From NCBI GenBank assembly GCA_000310025.1, contig FN649753.1:1104856-1141828 (forward strand): a DNA stretch of 36,973 nucleotides. The letters are read 5' to 3'. This document shows positions 21,444-33,399 of this stretch, one piece after another. Source of the DNA: Ectocarpus siliculosus (Eukaryota > Sar > Phaeophyceae > Ectocarpales > Ectocarpaceae). The notes under the pieces are model-generated. The model saw nothing but the letters and a program-made list of their open reading frames with translations, had not been told where the DNA came from and searched no databases. Position numbers and translations under genes: made by a program. The stretch's first letter is position 1. Every line of letters begins with the position of its first letter.

Positions 21444-24400
21444 ATGGAGATTTTCATCGTGCATATACACCTGTGTGTCCCCGACTTAACAGGAACCCCA
21501 CAACATATATCCCTACATGTGCCATACGCCCTACCCCGCCCCGCCCGCAGCAGCAGTAGTGGACGGCTCGGCGAGGATGGAGGGAGGCGATTGGGGTGGT
21601 TTGGGGGGTGGGGCGGGGGTGCGAAGGAGGCCGAAGTCGACCCCAGTCAAGAAGAGGGAGGGCCAGCGGGGGGCGGGGAGCCGCTGGGAGATTTGAAGGG
21701 GGACGAGACGACGCAACGAGTGGGAGAGAAAGCGTTAAAGTTGAAGCCGATCGCGGCCGTCGACGGCGGCGGCGGCGGCTTGGGGAATTTGAAGGCGCAC
21801 CCACGGATGCGCCCGATAGGCGGGAAGTTGCCGAACGTGCCCGTCTCCGAGACGGTCGATCTCGAGGTCCCTCGGGAAGGGTTGCTTTGGCAGCCCACGT
21901 TGATGTCGCCGCTCAAGTGCGGCGAGGCCGCGGACCTCGCAGCTGACGAGTGCGAGGCCACGATCACGTTCTGCCTAATGAGGATGGCGGAGTACCAGGA
22001 GACCCCGTGGAAGTACCCGATGGCCGTGATGCTGCAGAAGAAGAGCGGGTGCAGTAAGGCGGAAAACTTGCGGTCGTTCCACCTCTCTGATCTTCGGGTG
22101 AGGGGGTTGCTCTCTCTGCGTGCGGGGTTGAGGTTTTGAGACTGAGGGGACAACAGCAGTCGCTCTCTTCGGTCTTCCAGTTCTTTCTATGCATAGTAGT
22201 CGTCTTCTAGGCTGTAGAGCTTCGATTGTGTTGGTGCTGCGGCATCGACCGTCTCGTTTCTCTCTTTTTTCCATCCTTTGTTTTTGCGACAACGGTTTAC
22301 TCTGCGTTGTTGTGCCTGTAGCCTCTTTCTTTTCTTGAACCCTCGACACTCCAGGTGACCTTTTTTCGTCCAGCTTGGATACATGTTGCGATGCGTGCAT
22401 GGTACCATTTTGTTCTCTCTTTCTTCCTCTTGCTGAGTGTGGTATGTCACTCCCTCTTGCGCGGGGTCCCCCCTCGGTGATGCTATTGATTGCGTACCCC
22501 CAGACACGCGACTGGCACAAGTAATCCATCCTGAGAACACGATCCCGTGTTCTCTCTTTCTCTGCCCACCGCAGCTGCGCATACTGCTGTCTTGTGCTCT
22601 TTCCAAAACGTTATTCGATGTGAGAAGTAATGAATACCCCCAAAACGAATATACCCCCCGACGATATTCCATTCTGCTCGCGTCATGAAACCCAACACAC
22701 ACAGACCTACATGCGCGAGCACCCTGAAGAGTTCCTGCAGCCCAACGGCTTCGTTTACCACGAGACTCGCACGGGATCCACCCTGGTGGCCAACATGCTG
22801 GCGCACGTGCCGTCGAACCTGGTCGTGAGCGAGAGTAACATGGCCGAGGACCCGGTTCGCCGCTGCTCGCACTGCACGGAGATGCAGAAGGTGCGCGTGC
22901 AACAGATAATGTACTCATATGCCGTATTAGTCGTTAAGACCATTGACCTCGCATCCCTACAAAGCCGGGACGGAGCACGACTGGTTTTCACATCGCCAAG
23001 CGCGAAGCGCCGTGAAGTGTTCGGGGAGTCGCAACAGAGGTGTCTTTGTGGCTTCTCGCATAGATCGCTCGCGACGGTGGTGCGCAGCAACGGCCTTGGA
23101 GAGGCCTCTCTTTTTCTTTCCCTTTTGCTGGAAGTCGAACCAGCTGGAGTTTGTGTACTGTAGGTCAGATTGGACCGCGACGGGTGGCAAAAGTCAAGAA
23201 TATGTTGGTTGTCAGCTTCACCATTCTAATAACTCGCGGCTTGGTTTTCGAGGTTCGACATTCTTTTGTTGTTTTCTACTACAGTCTATATGTCGCCCCG
23301 AAGATGGAAGGCGGAGAGAACTACTCCCGTGTGGCCTCTCCTGTGCGATCCAGGCTGCTGGTGCGTCCAGAATGAATGGGATGGCAGAAGATACTAAAAG
23401 GGGCTAGACGTCCCAACTTCAGCTCGTGCTCCCCAGAGTTGCATTTCCCCATATGAAGCTCGTGTGTAAAACGTTCCGTGAGACCCTGACGTTCGTATCG
23501 CGCGGGGGCTGCGTCGCACGTCGTGCGTCGTACGTGTGGCCTTCACTCCCCTACCCCGTTACGACTCTTCCCTAACTTCTTGGTGTTCTGCAAAGGTGAC
23601 CCTCTTGAGGGAAATCATGACGCTGCTTGGCAACGGGAGGAACGGGCACAAACACCTCTTCTTCAAGTTTCAGGACTCCACCACGCTACCCTTGGTGAGA
23701 AAGGGATACCTCTAGGGGGGGGGGGGGTACTCCTAGCCGTGCATACCGTAGTCGTTATAGACCATTAGCCTTGCGACCCTGGACGGAACACGCAGAGTTT
23801 TCGCTGGAGCAGGCTCTCACATCACCAAGCGCGAAGCGCCGTGAGGTATTCGGCTTTCGCATGGACGGTGCGCTGCATCCTACTAAGGGGGGGGGGGGAG
23901 GGCATCGAGCTTGCGGTTTAGTTGCCCTCGGTTGGGCTGATGACTCGCGCGTCCCTTGCGAGGCGGGCCACCGTTCTTCTTCGGGTTCGGGGGAGTAGGG
24001 GCGTTCTTGGGGCACAGCGACATGAATACCGGGGGCGGGGGGTAGTGCTGGCTGTTATCCTTGTGTGTCTCCCCTCGTTCTGCTGTGTCCACGTGCGCGT
24101 GGTCTCTCCCGATGGTTTGCATTTCGTGTGCGGCTGTTGGGAGGGGAGCGGGGGCTCACCTCGCAAACGCCGACGCACCCGACCGAGCATTGCCTACATC
24201 GCATTCCGCCGGTTTAGCGATTCTGTTGATGATGCCCTTTCCTCCCCCCCCACCCGCCTGAACCGCTGTAAGGCATCCAGAGCTGAGAGTACCCCCCCCC
24301 CCCCGCCTGCTTGTCTTTTTCTTCTATCCATCATTCTTTCTGCTGCCTTGCCTTCCGATTTTGTGTATTGCTTACTCTCTCGCTGTTGCCGCAGATGATG

Positions 24401-25788
24401 AAGGCCTACCCCGAGGTGGGATGGGTGTATCTCTTCCGAGACCCCGTTGAGGTTATGGTCAGCAACCTCAAGGTAAGGTAGAGACAGCAGAGCATTCGCG
24501 AGGGTATATGCTTGGTTGTAGTATATAGGGGGTACGGGTCAGGGATAGGGATAGGGGTACAAAACCTCCCTCTCTATTTCATTGATTAGTTACATACGTC
24601 GAAGGCGGTCCAGCAGAGGCGGCCATTTACGGCTTTTAGGAGAAGGTGGTGACAAACACACTATTCAACCCGGTTTTCTCAAAACCCGTACGGTAATGGA
24701 TGCATGTATTACATGTGTTTCTCATGAACCGCGTCAAGCCAATACTCTGGTATTCGTAAATCCGCACTTTCTCGTAAACGCCCTCTCTTAAACCGTAACC
24801 GTTGCTACGGCTGTATCATGTGTTATTATTATATAGAGAATGGGGAGCTGGGGGGGAGAGGGGGGACACACGCAGTGACCTTGCTCGTACGTACGACCAC
24901 AAAGATAGGGCTCGAGCTTAAGCGAAGACCTTTCTATTCCCTCTTATAGATGATTCTCGCTGGAGGTGGGTACGACCTGGCGCAGCCGTACGCGACGTTG
25001 TGCGTATCTTTCCAAGGAGAGTCGAACGGCTGCTGCGTCTGCCCTCTGCGTGCAATGCTCCGGCGCTAACGACAAAAACCCTATAATTTTGCCCAGGAGG
25101 CTTCTTTCTTGTGTGCTGTTGCGGGTGGTTATAGCCCAACTGCAACATGTGTATTCCTATCTGCGCACCTGTTTTTGTGGTCAATTTGTTTCAGTTTCTA
25201 TTTTGTTGGACCTGAAGCTCGTGACTCGCAGTGTTGGCGCGGGCGTTCCGTGGGTGTTCTGGCCGTTTGCATCGACCGTACATTCGAAGGCCGTGATATC
25301 GCCTGGCAGTGCTTTGCGAATCGTCCGGAGAAGCAGCAGGCGATGGGCTCATGCGTGGCGGAGTTGCGCCGCGAGCTCGAGGCTGCACTTGCGGGACCAG
25401 CAGCGCTACAGGCTGCAAGCCGAGGGAGCGTCAGAAGGCTAGCTACCCAAGCAAGAGGGGATGCTGACGAGCGGCGTCAGCACCCTTACTTGCTAGTGTT
25501 GTTAGTGTTCCGGCGTTCCCTCAACTTCGGCCTGCGGCGATGGTGTTTCTGCACGTGCTCGCGGCGCAACTCCCACACGCATGGCTCCATCGCTGCTTCT
25601 CCGCAAAGACTTGGAAGCCTTCCCAGACTACAACATGTGCGTATTTGAACGACTGTTGGGAGTGTGCGGTATGACGTGTTTTGTGATGTTTCCCTCTTTT
25701 CCCTGCGTCTTGTGTATCAGGGCGCCTATGGCAAGCGTGAGCGGTTCTACAAGGGCTTTGACTTCGACGCCGCTGACCACGACATGAA

Positions 25789-25822
<34 letters not shown>

Positions 25823-28800
25823 GTCACAGGTGGCGCAGTGAAAGGGCGGGCGGGGGGCTCGTTGTGGCGGACGATCGTAAAGTTTCATTTTCAATCAAAA
25901 TGTTGGGGGTGGAAAAGAAATATGTTGTGTTGGTTCGGTGCGATGGGCGACAAGTAGGACGCACTATTTAGCTATTCGTCTGAAAGTCGGGGCGGGAGGG
26001 ACACATATCTAGGGTTTCATCGAAACGAGCCACACCAAAAGCCAAGAGGCGGTGCAGTGGGGGATGAGAAGGTTGGGATGAAGCGTGCATGGCTCTGCGG
26101 AAGAAGGCCTCGTGCTTGGCGCTGCGCGTCCCGTCGAATGTTCCACGAGATACCGTGGAATGTTCCACGAGACGGCCAATATCCAGCAACACGAAGGCTT
26201 TCTGTGTTTCTGTTGTACAAAAGCGTTTCATCTAGCCGGCGCAGGATAGGGGCTACATCCGCGCGCGGCTCTAACTGCTGCGGGGGTGACTATTGAAGGA
26301 TGTGTCCCCGTCTCCCCAAAGTCCGTCGAGGACGAGCCCCTCTCTTTTTTCAAGTTGGTGTTCGTGGTGGTACTGTTCTGTCTGGTTTTGGTAGGAAGGA
26401 CAACCCCGTGTTCAAACCCCACAACCCACCAAAACCTGGTGGAACCACAAACAGAGAAAGCGATTGTATGGCGGACGTAGAACACCCGCGCCAACACACA
26501 CTGAATATGTTGAACAAGTGGCTGGACTCGCGGTTAGCCCTTTCACCTTTTTGAAAGTGTTCCACTTGGCTAGCAAACAGGAACAAGGCTCCCATGGAAG
26601 GGGAGGGTAACGTGGAGGTGACCGTTGAAAAGGTGGCATCACCCCAACGTCTGTCCGTCGAGGACGATTCCCTCTCCGCACATGTGCATGTACCAGCATT
26701 TCCGCCGCGCCTGCAACACAGAACAGACACCGTGCGGGTTTCACGCTTCCAGAATGGGTTATGGCACTCGCTTGGGACCGCGGTACCTCCTGTTCATGTG
26801 TAGCGACCGTTCTTGTCTCTTGTTTGTTGCTCCCCCCCTCCCTCCCGATTTTCCCTTTTTTCCCGCTCAGCAGGTCAATGAGTGTATGCCTGTTCGGCCG
26901 CGACCCGTTTCCGTGGTCTCTCTGTGTCGCTTGTTACGCTTGTTACCCTGCTCGGTAAACCTTTAAGTCAAGCAAGTGTGTGACTGTTCTGGCGCGGATC
27001 ACTTTCCCTGTCTCTGTCTCTCTGTCTCTCTCTCCCCCCTCTCTCTCTCTGTCTCTCTCACTGTCTCTCTCTCCTCTATCTCTCTCTGTCTCTCTGTCTC
27101 GGTTGATACCCTTACTCAGTATTCCACGAGTCGAGCAAGTGTACGCGTGTTCTGACGTGGATCACTCCCCCCCCCCCCCACTCTCTCCGTCTCCCTCCCT
27201 CTCCCTCCTTTTCTCTCTCGCTCAGCGAACCACGACCCAGACAAGCCGGAGGGTAAGTCCGGGAGACCACCCATGTCCCCCTGCCTCATGTCCAAGCCGC
27301 CGTCAGATATGAAGGGGAAACCGAAGGAAGAGATCTGTGCCGACCGCCTCAGGACGCTATGCCAGGTAAATAGATTAAACAGTTAAAACAGCACCATTGT
27401 TTAGGGTAAGTTAGCCTGCGACCCCGGGAATCGACCGCGTCAAGTGGTAGATCAGTACGCACAGTACGAGGCAGAGAAACATCGGAGCGTTTTTTTGGAA
27501 GACAACAACAATCACGACAACAACCGTCTTGTCTATGGCCGCGTGTAGCTGCGTAGTGGGTATGTTTGTCTCGGCGGTCCTGACTTTTTTAGTATCTAAG
27601 GTCCGGCGCTTCTCCGCCTACGAACTAGACGGGCACCCTTTGATTCCTCGCGGCTGAGATGCGAATGGCCATGTCCGGTGCACGAGTCCGGTACAACCGG
27701 TTGATGGGTATGCCTTGCTTCCGGAGTGCTACAGTTTGGAGTAGCTGGTGCGAGGGCAAGCAGCAGAATAGCGGGATGTATCGTGTTGGGTAGCCTATGC
27801 CGCTTGTGGTTTGAATTTCCGTCCAAGTCAATCAACCCCCCAGTGTATGCCTAGCCGGGTAATATATACCACTACAATAGTTGGATGCTGCGCGGGACGC
27901 ATCAGTGCCATACGCTATTTGCTGGTTGTGGCACACGCTTTGCTGTCAAGCGACCCCCGACGGACGCTTTTGTGTCTCCCCGAGCTGATGTTTTTGCGCC
28001 TCTACGACCCGGCGTCCATCGCTTCGGGGCGCATGGGTGGTCTCCACGCGAGGCTTTAATTTCAACGAAAAGAGAATAAAGATGACGTTCGCCAAACCTC
28101 TGGATGTCATTTTCGTTTTTCAAGCCGTCGCAAACTTTCGCACGATCCGCCGGATGTCGAGAAAAAAAAGCGCCTGTAGTGCTTCCTTTCGTGCTCAAGG
28201 ATGCGGGTCTGTCGTCCAACCATCACGCACAGAAGAAAAAACTGCCCCCCCCCGCCCCCCCCGCCCCCGGCATTCGACGGCCCCCGCAGGCGGCCGTGGA
28301 CCAGCTCGAAGAGGGTGGGAACGGCGCAGTGGTGGAGTACACGAACCTTCCCGACGTCGTGACGGAGTACATTTACCCGGTGCTCTTCGGCATGGGTGAC
28401 GACAAGCTGAAGGACCACCTCCCCTACCTGTCGGCGGCCGCCGGGTAAGCTTTTAATAGTTTTGAAGCTTTGAAGGCGCTTCCGGCGGCGCCGGCTTGGT
28501 ACATAGCCTTTGGTCTACAAAATCTTCACGTTTCGGGGTGATAACAGTGATGTTGACGAGGATGTATGTCTGTGGGCGATTTGTGGTCGTTCTTGTACCC
28601 CATGCGAAACACGACAATCAACAGGATGTGACGGTGTTTGAGTGTTTATTCGGAAACGCGACAACAGCAGATTAATGTTTTTATTTCGGAAACGCGACAG
28701 GTTGATTCGTTTTGTACCGCATCTGTGTGCGACGTGCTGCTCTGCGACCCGTGCATTGTTCGTTTATATTCATACCCAAGAGACATCTCTTGTTCGAGCG

Positions 28801-30616
28801 ATGGCATCGGTGTTTCACGTGTCAGGCCACGGCCCCCACTACTCTCAAACTGCGCTACACTGCTGTTAGTGGTGCTCTCCACCTCTTGAGCATGGCTGAA
28901 TTCTTGTCAGCAGCTCCCCTAGTTCAGTCTAACTCTGCGCGTGCGACTACGCTGCATTGTCGTGTCCCGCTCGTTGCTCCGGGCGGGATTGACATCTAGC
29001 CAGCCGGTTGTTGTTGTTGTTGTTGTCTTCACATCAAAAACCGTTCCGATCTCTCTCTACCCAGTACCTTCGTATGTCCGTACTGATCCAACACTCGACG
29101 CGGTCGATTCCCGTGGTCACAGGTTAACTTACCCTAAAAAGGTACACTCAAATAAACTGGCCCCGAGGGGTCCGCAAGTCAACTGAAATCAACGACAGAT
29201 ATTTTGGAACCCTCCACTCCCTCTGCGCGCTATGCGAGGTATCAACTGAGACTAGGAGTCACTATCATGGGCCGGAGAGAAAGAGCCGGTACCTCCGCGT
29301 GAAAGAAGATTTGATACAATTGCGGAGGAAATTGCGTCATCGCCGTCGATGTTGTTCACCTGACCTGACATGAAACGAGCCTTCGTTTCGGTGCCAAATA
29401 GTTGGATATTGCCGCTGAATTGTTTGCTGCATCTGTCACAGAACGCGATTGGTTTTTGGTGCCGACTATTGTATGTGTCGATCGCCGTACCTTTTTTTTT
29501 TTATTCTTTTTTTTTGGCCCTCCGACCAATCGCGGACGGACGAACGTGGTTTATCAGGATGTACTCCAAGTCCATGTCGAACCCGGAGAGCGAGTTCAAG
29601 CAGGGCACGGACGCGGGCTACAAGCATGTCATGGCGGAGAAGGCCTACCAGGTTCGTTGATGAGCTACAAGCTTTCTCTGTCTACATGTCCCATCCCGCC
29701 ACGTTACATGTGTGGCAGGATGCGAACGTTCACGCGGACGTGGGAGACATTCTTGAAAGCTGTCTCCCGATGCGTTTACACGAAGGGTTACGGCCGAGTG
29801 AAAAACACCTAAGCTGTCTTTCTCGGTTCGATACATACTATTTTCTTCCAAAAACGTACGTGATAGAAACACAGCAGTCTGATGCCTACGCCAGGACGCC
29901 GTGGGGTCTGCCGTTGTGACAGACAGATCCCAGGCGAGATACCAAGCTATGTAGGCTTTCACCTGATCCCCATGCGGTGAAGAAGAACACACGGCTTCTT
30001 TAAGAACTTGGGGGTACTGTACCGTACGAAATCAAGGGCTCCAGAAGATCGACGGATGAGAACTCGACCGTAAGAACAGGTGGTGGTGCTCAGTTGAGAG
30101 TCCATGTACAGTGGGTGTCCCGATATATTGCTGGTATGTGCCCAGAGGTTCGACCGGCACTATTCCGGACAACAGCACTATTCAGAACAGGGACATATAT
30201 CGGTTCTAGTACTGGAGTGGACACCTACTGTATGTATTCCAAGTCCTACGTGATTGATCTTGGGTTACCCTCCAGAGTGACTTAAGAAACGAGCATCAGG
30301 CAAAGCAAAAAAATAGTACCAGTACTTGTTTCATGAAATGGTGGTGTCTTCTGTTCCGCTTGCCTTGTCGTTCCGGGTGCAAACGTGCCCGACTCTCCCT
30401 TCTTCATCCCGACAAGTAATCTTCCCCGTGGGTGTGTGCGTGTACAGAAAGTCGAAAATCCGTACGTACACATGCTGCGTCGGAACACTTTATTTTACGT
30501 GCGCCGTACGGACCTTCTTTGCTCGCCAGGATGCCGCGGAGGTGACGGGACTGTCCGCGGTGTACCGCAAGCTGCAGGGGCTGCAGACCTGGCACAAGGG
30601 AGGAGAGCGGCGGTGA
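21444..30616 (+). CDS. Sulfotransferase-like P-loop protein (9 exons; 5' end uncertain)
   Basis: Exons 21444-22097, 22705-22890, 23596-23694, 24395-24472, 24950-24965, 27226-27365, 28290-28444, 29558-29651 and 30530-30616 join in phase with GT-AG introns, giving about 502 residues. The sulfotransferase hallmarks are a 5'-phosphosulfate-binding-type loop GFVYHETRTGSTLVANML (residues ~233-250) and a 3'-phosphate-type motif YLFRDPVEVMVSNLK (~325-339). Family-typical later parts are ICADRLRTLCQ, GAVVEYTNLPDVV.YIYPVLFGM (the YxxLP segment) and MYSKSMSN near the C-terminus. The likely reaction is sulfate transfer from PAPS to a carbohydrate or other acceptor in the Golgi, plausible in algae with sulfated polysaccharides, but the acceptor is unknown. 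Exon 1 is low-complexity (Gly/Asp/Glu-rich) up to about residue 110 and no signal anchor is visible. The true start may be in an earlier exon. The TGA at 30614-30616 is firm. Confidence 0.85.
22928..23024 (+). repeat. Intronic repeat, copy 1
   Basis: The stretch begins tagtcgttaagaccattgac and ends aagcgcgaagcgccgtgaag plus tgttcgg. A second copy lies at 23749-23853 in the same orientation. Both fall in consecutive introns of the sulfotransferase-like gene. Confidence 0.75.
23749..23853 (+). repeat. Intronic repeat, copy 2
   Basis: This is a second copy of the 22928-23024 element. Both ends are well conserved (tagtcgttatagaccatt; caagcgcgaagcgccgtgag) and the middle is diverged and slightly longer. 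The middle (agccttgcgaccctgg) also resembles agcctgcgaccccggg at 27412-27427. Confidence 0.75.
24507..24618 (+). repeat. Dispersed repeat with GGGATA tract, copy 1
   Basis: The order is atatgcttggttgtag, a G-rich part, (agggat)n, then acctccctctctatttcatt, gattagtta and finally ggcggtcc. The same order is found at 36280-36399 in an intron of the DUF1350 gene. This copy is in the intron after exon 4 of the sulfotransferase-like gene. Confidence 0.8.
24950..24965 (+). other. 16-nt microexon of the sulfotransferase-like gene
   Basis: The acceptor ctcttatag precedes ATGATTCTCGCTGGAG, followed by the donor GTGGGT. The microexon adds MILAG plus one base. It links the phase-0 end of exon 4 (SNLK) to the exon at 27226, which needs exactly one base before CG. 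The joined protein reads VSNLKMILAGANHDPDK, with the expected continuation after the RDP motif. Confidence 0.7.
25109..25830 (+). other. Coding-like island inside the 2.26-kb intron; unresolved
   Basis: A plus-strand frame is open from 25109 to 25648. Its part 25290-25450 reads like a helical protein (CFANRPEKQQAMGSCVAELR, then RELEAALAGPAAL). A possible GTGCGT...CAG intron (25639-25720) would join it in phase to GAYGKRERFYKGFDFDAADH, which runs into an Asn-coding AAC microsatellite (25786-25830). I recognise no family. It could be a remnant of an inserted or duplicated gene, or GC-rich noise. Confidence 0.3.
26985..27220 (+). repeat. CT-rich low-complexity tracts before exon 6
   Basis: Imperfect tctctg/ctct repeats fill two blocks (about 27006-27100 and 27168-27220). 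The second runs up to the acceptor gctcag at 27225 and doubles as the polypyrimidine tract. Confidence 0.8.
27401..27470 (+). repeat. Intronic inverted repeat pair, copy 1
   Basis: The stretch reads ttagggtaagttagcctgcg, accccgggaatcgaccgcgt and on to gatcagtacgcacagtacga. It matches the reverse complement of 29068-29137 at roughly four of five positions by eye. The two copies lie in different introns of the sulfotransferase-like gene, about 1.6 kb apart. Confidence 0.75.
29068..29137 (-). repeat. Intronic inverted repeat pair, copy 2
   Basis: This is the reverse-complement partner of 27401-27470, with its conserved core cggtcgattcccg and ttaacttaccctaa at the right end. It lies in the intron 28445-29557. 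A GTT triplet run (29004-29026) precedes it. Confidence 0.75.
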
Positions 30617-33399
30617 TGTGGCGCGGGATCTTGGGCCTTCCTTGACAGGAATCCGGCCTTTTTTTGTCGGGAACGGACGGGAGGATTGAGCCTCCTCCCC
30701 TCGCTTGACCTGGCGGGGGACTGGACAACCGGAGATCGCATAAAGTCATCCCCGTGGTACTACGTTAGTTGATTCATCAACAGGCACACCGGTAAAACTG
30801 GGACTGTTGTAGACGGACGCGGATAGAGGGGGTGTCTTGTCATGGCGGCATGGACATGATGCACCAGCTCGCGCTGTGTCATTCATTCGTGATTTAAACT
30901 TCTGTGTTAAGTCTTTTCGGCTGGGTAAATTTCTTCCAATTCAATTGGTAACTCGGTACAAAGTACATGTTCTTTGTATAACATCCATTGCGCGGGAGTG
31001 TTGGAATACCCAATGTCCGTAATTAGTATTTGTACTGTTGTAAACAACAGTACTTCGGTAACCACCCAAGGAGTATTACCGGAATAATAGTCTTCGGAAC
31101 ATTGTCCTGTAGGATATTCTTGTAGCGTTGTTTCAGGTCGGAGTAACCGCCTGATACCGTGATCGGTACGTGACCATACCCCGTGTGTGTCTTTCCTTCC
31201 GGGATGAGGATTGATGGCTCGTCCCCGTAGTGCTCGCCCCCACTCTCTCATTTTCTCTCCCTCTTTCCTTTCTTCCTACATCTACCAAGGCCCTTGGCCT
31301 CTTCAAGGGCCTTCGGGACTCTTGCGAGTCTCGGGACTCTCCCTCTCTCTTCTTACCTTGGGCAAACTAAGCGCCAAGTCAATGCATCTTATTGTGTTGC
31401 TACAGTGGCCATTGCCAGGGATACACCCAATCCAGGGTATTCATTCCAACAGTTTTTTCTGTAGTGGTGAAGTGGGCGTGGGATGGGCAAGGGATTAGAC
31501 TGTTTGTTCTCGTGGTGAAGGATGAGGCTGCAGACTGACGAGAAGGCGCTTGCGGCTTGTGCTTGCAGCTTGTTGTGGGAAGCTTGGCGCGGAAAGCCTT
31601 TGAATAGATGGGACGGCACGAGGACGACCAAGCAAGCATGGCACTAAGCACGAGGAAACGATGGTTCCAAGAAAGGTTGGCGGTGGGTACCTATGTTTGT
31701 TTCATGGCGGCGTTGTTTTCGTTACTGTAGCTCATGCGAGGTTGTTGATGTTCCCCCAACATGACCAAAGCGTTTGGGTGCGCCTCTTCGCGTGAGTTTC
31801 GCTGGAGGATGCCTGTACATGTTCCCAGCATTCCCGCCGGAGTAGCTGAGTGTGGCATTTTTTCGCAGGGAATAGGCGGGAACGAAGACGCAGCGCCTGG
31901 GGTGCAAGTTGCCCCTTAGGAACGGGTTGTGAGCAAAGGATATTGTTGTTAGAGAGAAGTATGGATGGACACACATGTGAAGGAAACGATTTGAGATGGA
32001 GAGCCTGCCGACAGTTCTTTTTGTGTGTTGGTGATATGTGTTGGTGATGCCTTTTCCCCCAATACCGATTGTAGAAACTCGAGAGCGTGTAGTAGGCGTA
32101 GGCTGTATTAGGACGGAAACGCGCGGGGCGGGGGTGGGGTGTGATTCTCCCTCCTCCCTACCGTGGTGCCTCATTTCAGTGTTGATTTCTCGTAGTGGGC
32201 ATGAGTGAGGCAATGACCGTACTATTTTCTCCGAGAAGCAGGCGTTTGTCGCTGGGAAAATCGAGCGTCAGTGCACAGGTTAGAAGGAGAGGGTAGTCCA
32301 GTCGTCAACAAGTAGCAGCTGCTATTTACACCTTTTGCTGTTCATCGTCTTGTGGTTTCACTTTTGGTCCTCCGGTGGAGTGCTTTGGGCGAAAACCCGT
32401 CGCTCCCACGCTTCCATAAAGTCGTATGCTTTCTACCGTAAATAACCATCGAGGTTACATTCCCTTGGATGTAGTTGTCTTGGTTGTCTGTTGGTTTCCC
32501 GTTCCGTCACCCGGTGGAGTGTAGGTGTTCTGCCGGACAATCTGTCGCTTCTACACGCGCCCAAAGTTGTGCAGTAGAGGCCCCTGCTCATGACCGCTTA
32601 CTTAATTAACTTATGGATCTCTTGTCTTGGCTCTGCTCAGCTCCGTGCTTGAGCGGCTGCTCTGGCGACTGTATCGAGCTGTTTTAGACCCTGCGGTGGA
32701 ATGGCTACACGTCACCATCGTAGACAGCAATTTCTTGCGGGCCAGAGGTTACTGCTTGGATTGCTCCTCCTGTGGTTGCCATGTGCAACCTATGTACGCG
32801 TGTGAATGCGCACAGACTTCTCGCGGAGAGGCGAGTTTAGCAGGCGCCAGGGCCCCCAAAACAAAAATGGGAAAAAACGTTTCTTGCACTAGCATCCACC
32901 CGGCAAACAATCCGGCGGATGCATGTAATTACCTCTCTACTTGCTTGGATTGCTCCTCCTGTGGCTGCCATCGCCGAGTGTCTTTTCTTTGTCCGCAGTC
33001 TCGCCGTTCCACCACGAAACAAATCACACGCACGCGCGGAAGGACGACGAGGCTCGTTGTCCGAAAAAAATAAAAAGACCAAAACGAGAGCGGTTTTCAT
33101 ACCGACGTGATAACATCAGAACTATTTGCTTACTGCTGCCGTTGCTATTCCGTTGACAATGAAAAGTGCACGAATGTTTTACCACAACTTTCAACATCCC
33201 CATGTGGTACGTACGTAACACATCAACGGTTTGACTACACCACCTAGGCGTTCAGCACGGAGCGGCGTCTTGCTATAACTAACTCCCCGAGGCAGGAGAG
33301 CGAAACCTAATAAACGTTGAGGGGGAAAAACACCCAGCACAAATTTTCTTTCTCTATTGCCAATGCACAATTATCGATAGTGCGTCATAGCCTTATACG
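30617..33399. other. Intergenic region between convergent genes; no supported gene
   Basis: The sulfotransferase-like gene (+) and the DUF1350 gene (-) converge here. Open frames of up to 163 codons exist (31722-32213 minus; 32627-33073 plus), but none has motifs, a plausible composition or splice support. Short hairpins occur at 31289-31345 (aggcccttggcctcttcaag and cttcgggactcttgcgagtc). Two related blocks starting cggtggagtg lie at about 32374 and 32511. Confidence 0.5.
32751..32971 (+). repeat. 31-bp direct repeat pair
   Basis: The sequence ttgcttggattgctcctcct followed by gtggttgccat occurs at 32751-32782 and again, with one change, at 32941-32971. The intervening 160 bases are not repeated. 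In one frame both copies encode CLDCSSCGCH, which I consider incidental. Confidence 0.8.

Noticed and set aside
26985-27220. CRISPR-like or satellite array
   Set aside because: It is only an imperfect CT-rich tract; there are no spaced repeats, and the genome is eukaryotic.
31722-32213. 163-codon minus-strand open frame
   Set aside because: No motif, no homologue recognised, and His/Arg/Thr-rich irregular composition typical of a chance frame.
32627-33073. 148-codon plus-strand Cys-containing frame with CLDCSSCGCH twice
   Set aside because: The repeated peptide is explained by the 31-bp DNA direct repeat; the spacing of Cys fits no known zinc-binding family and no splice or start context supports it.
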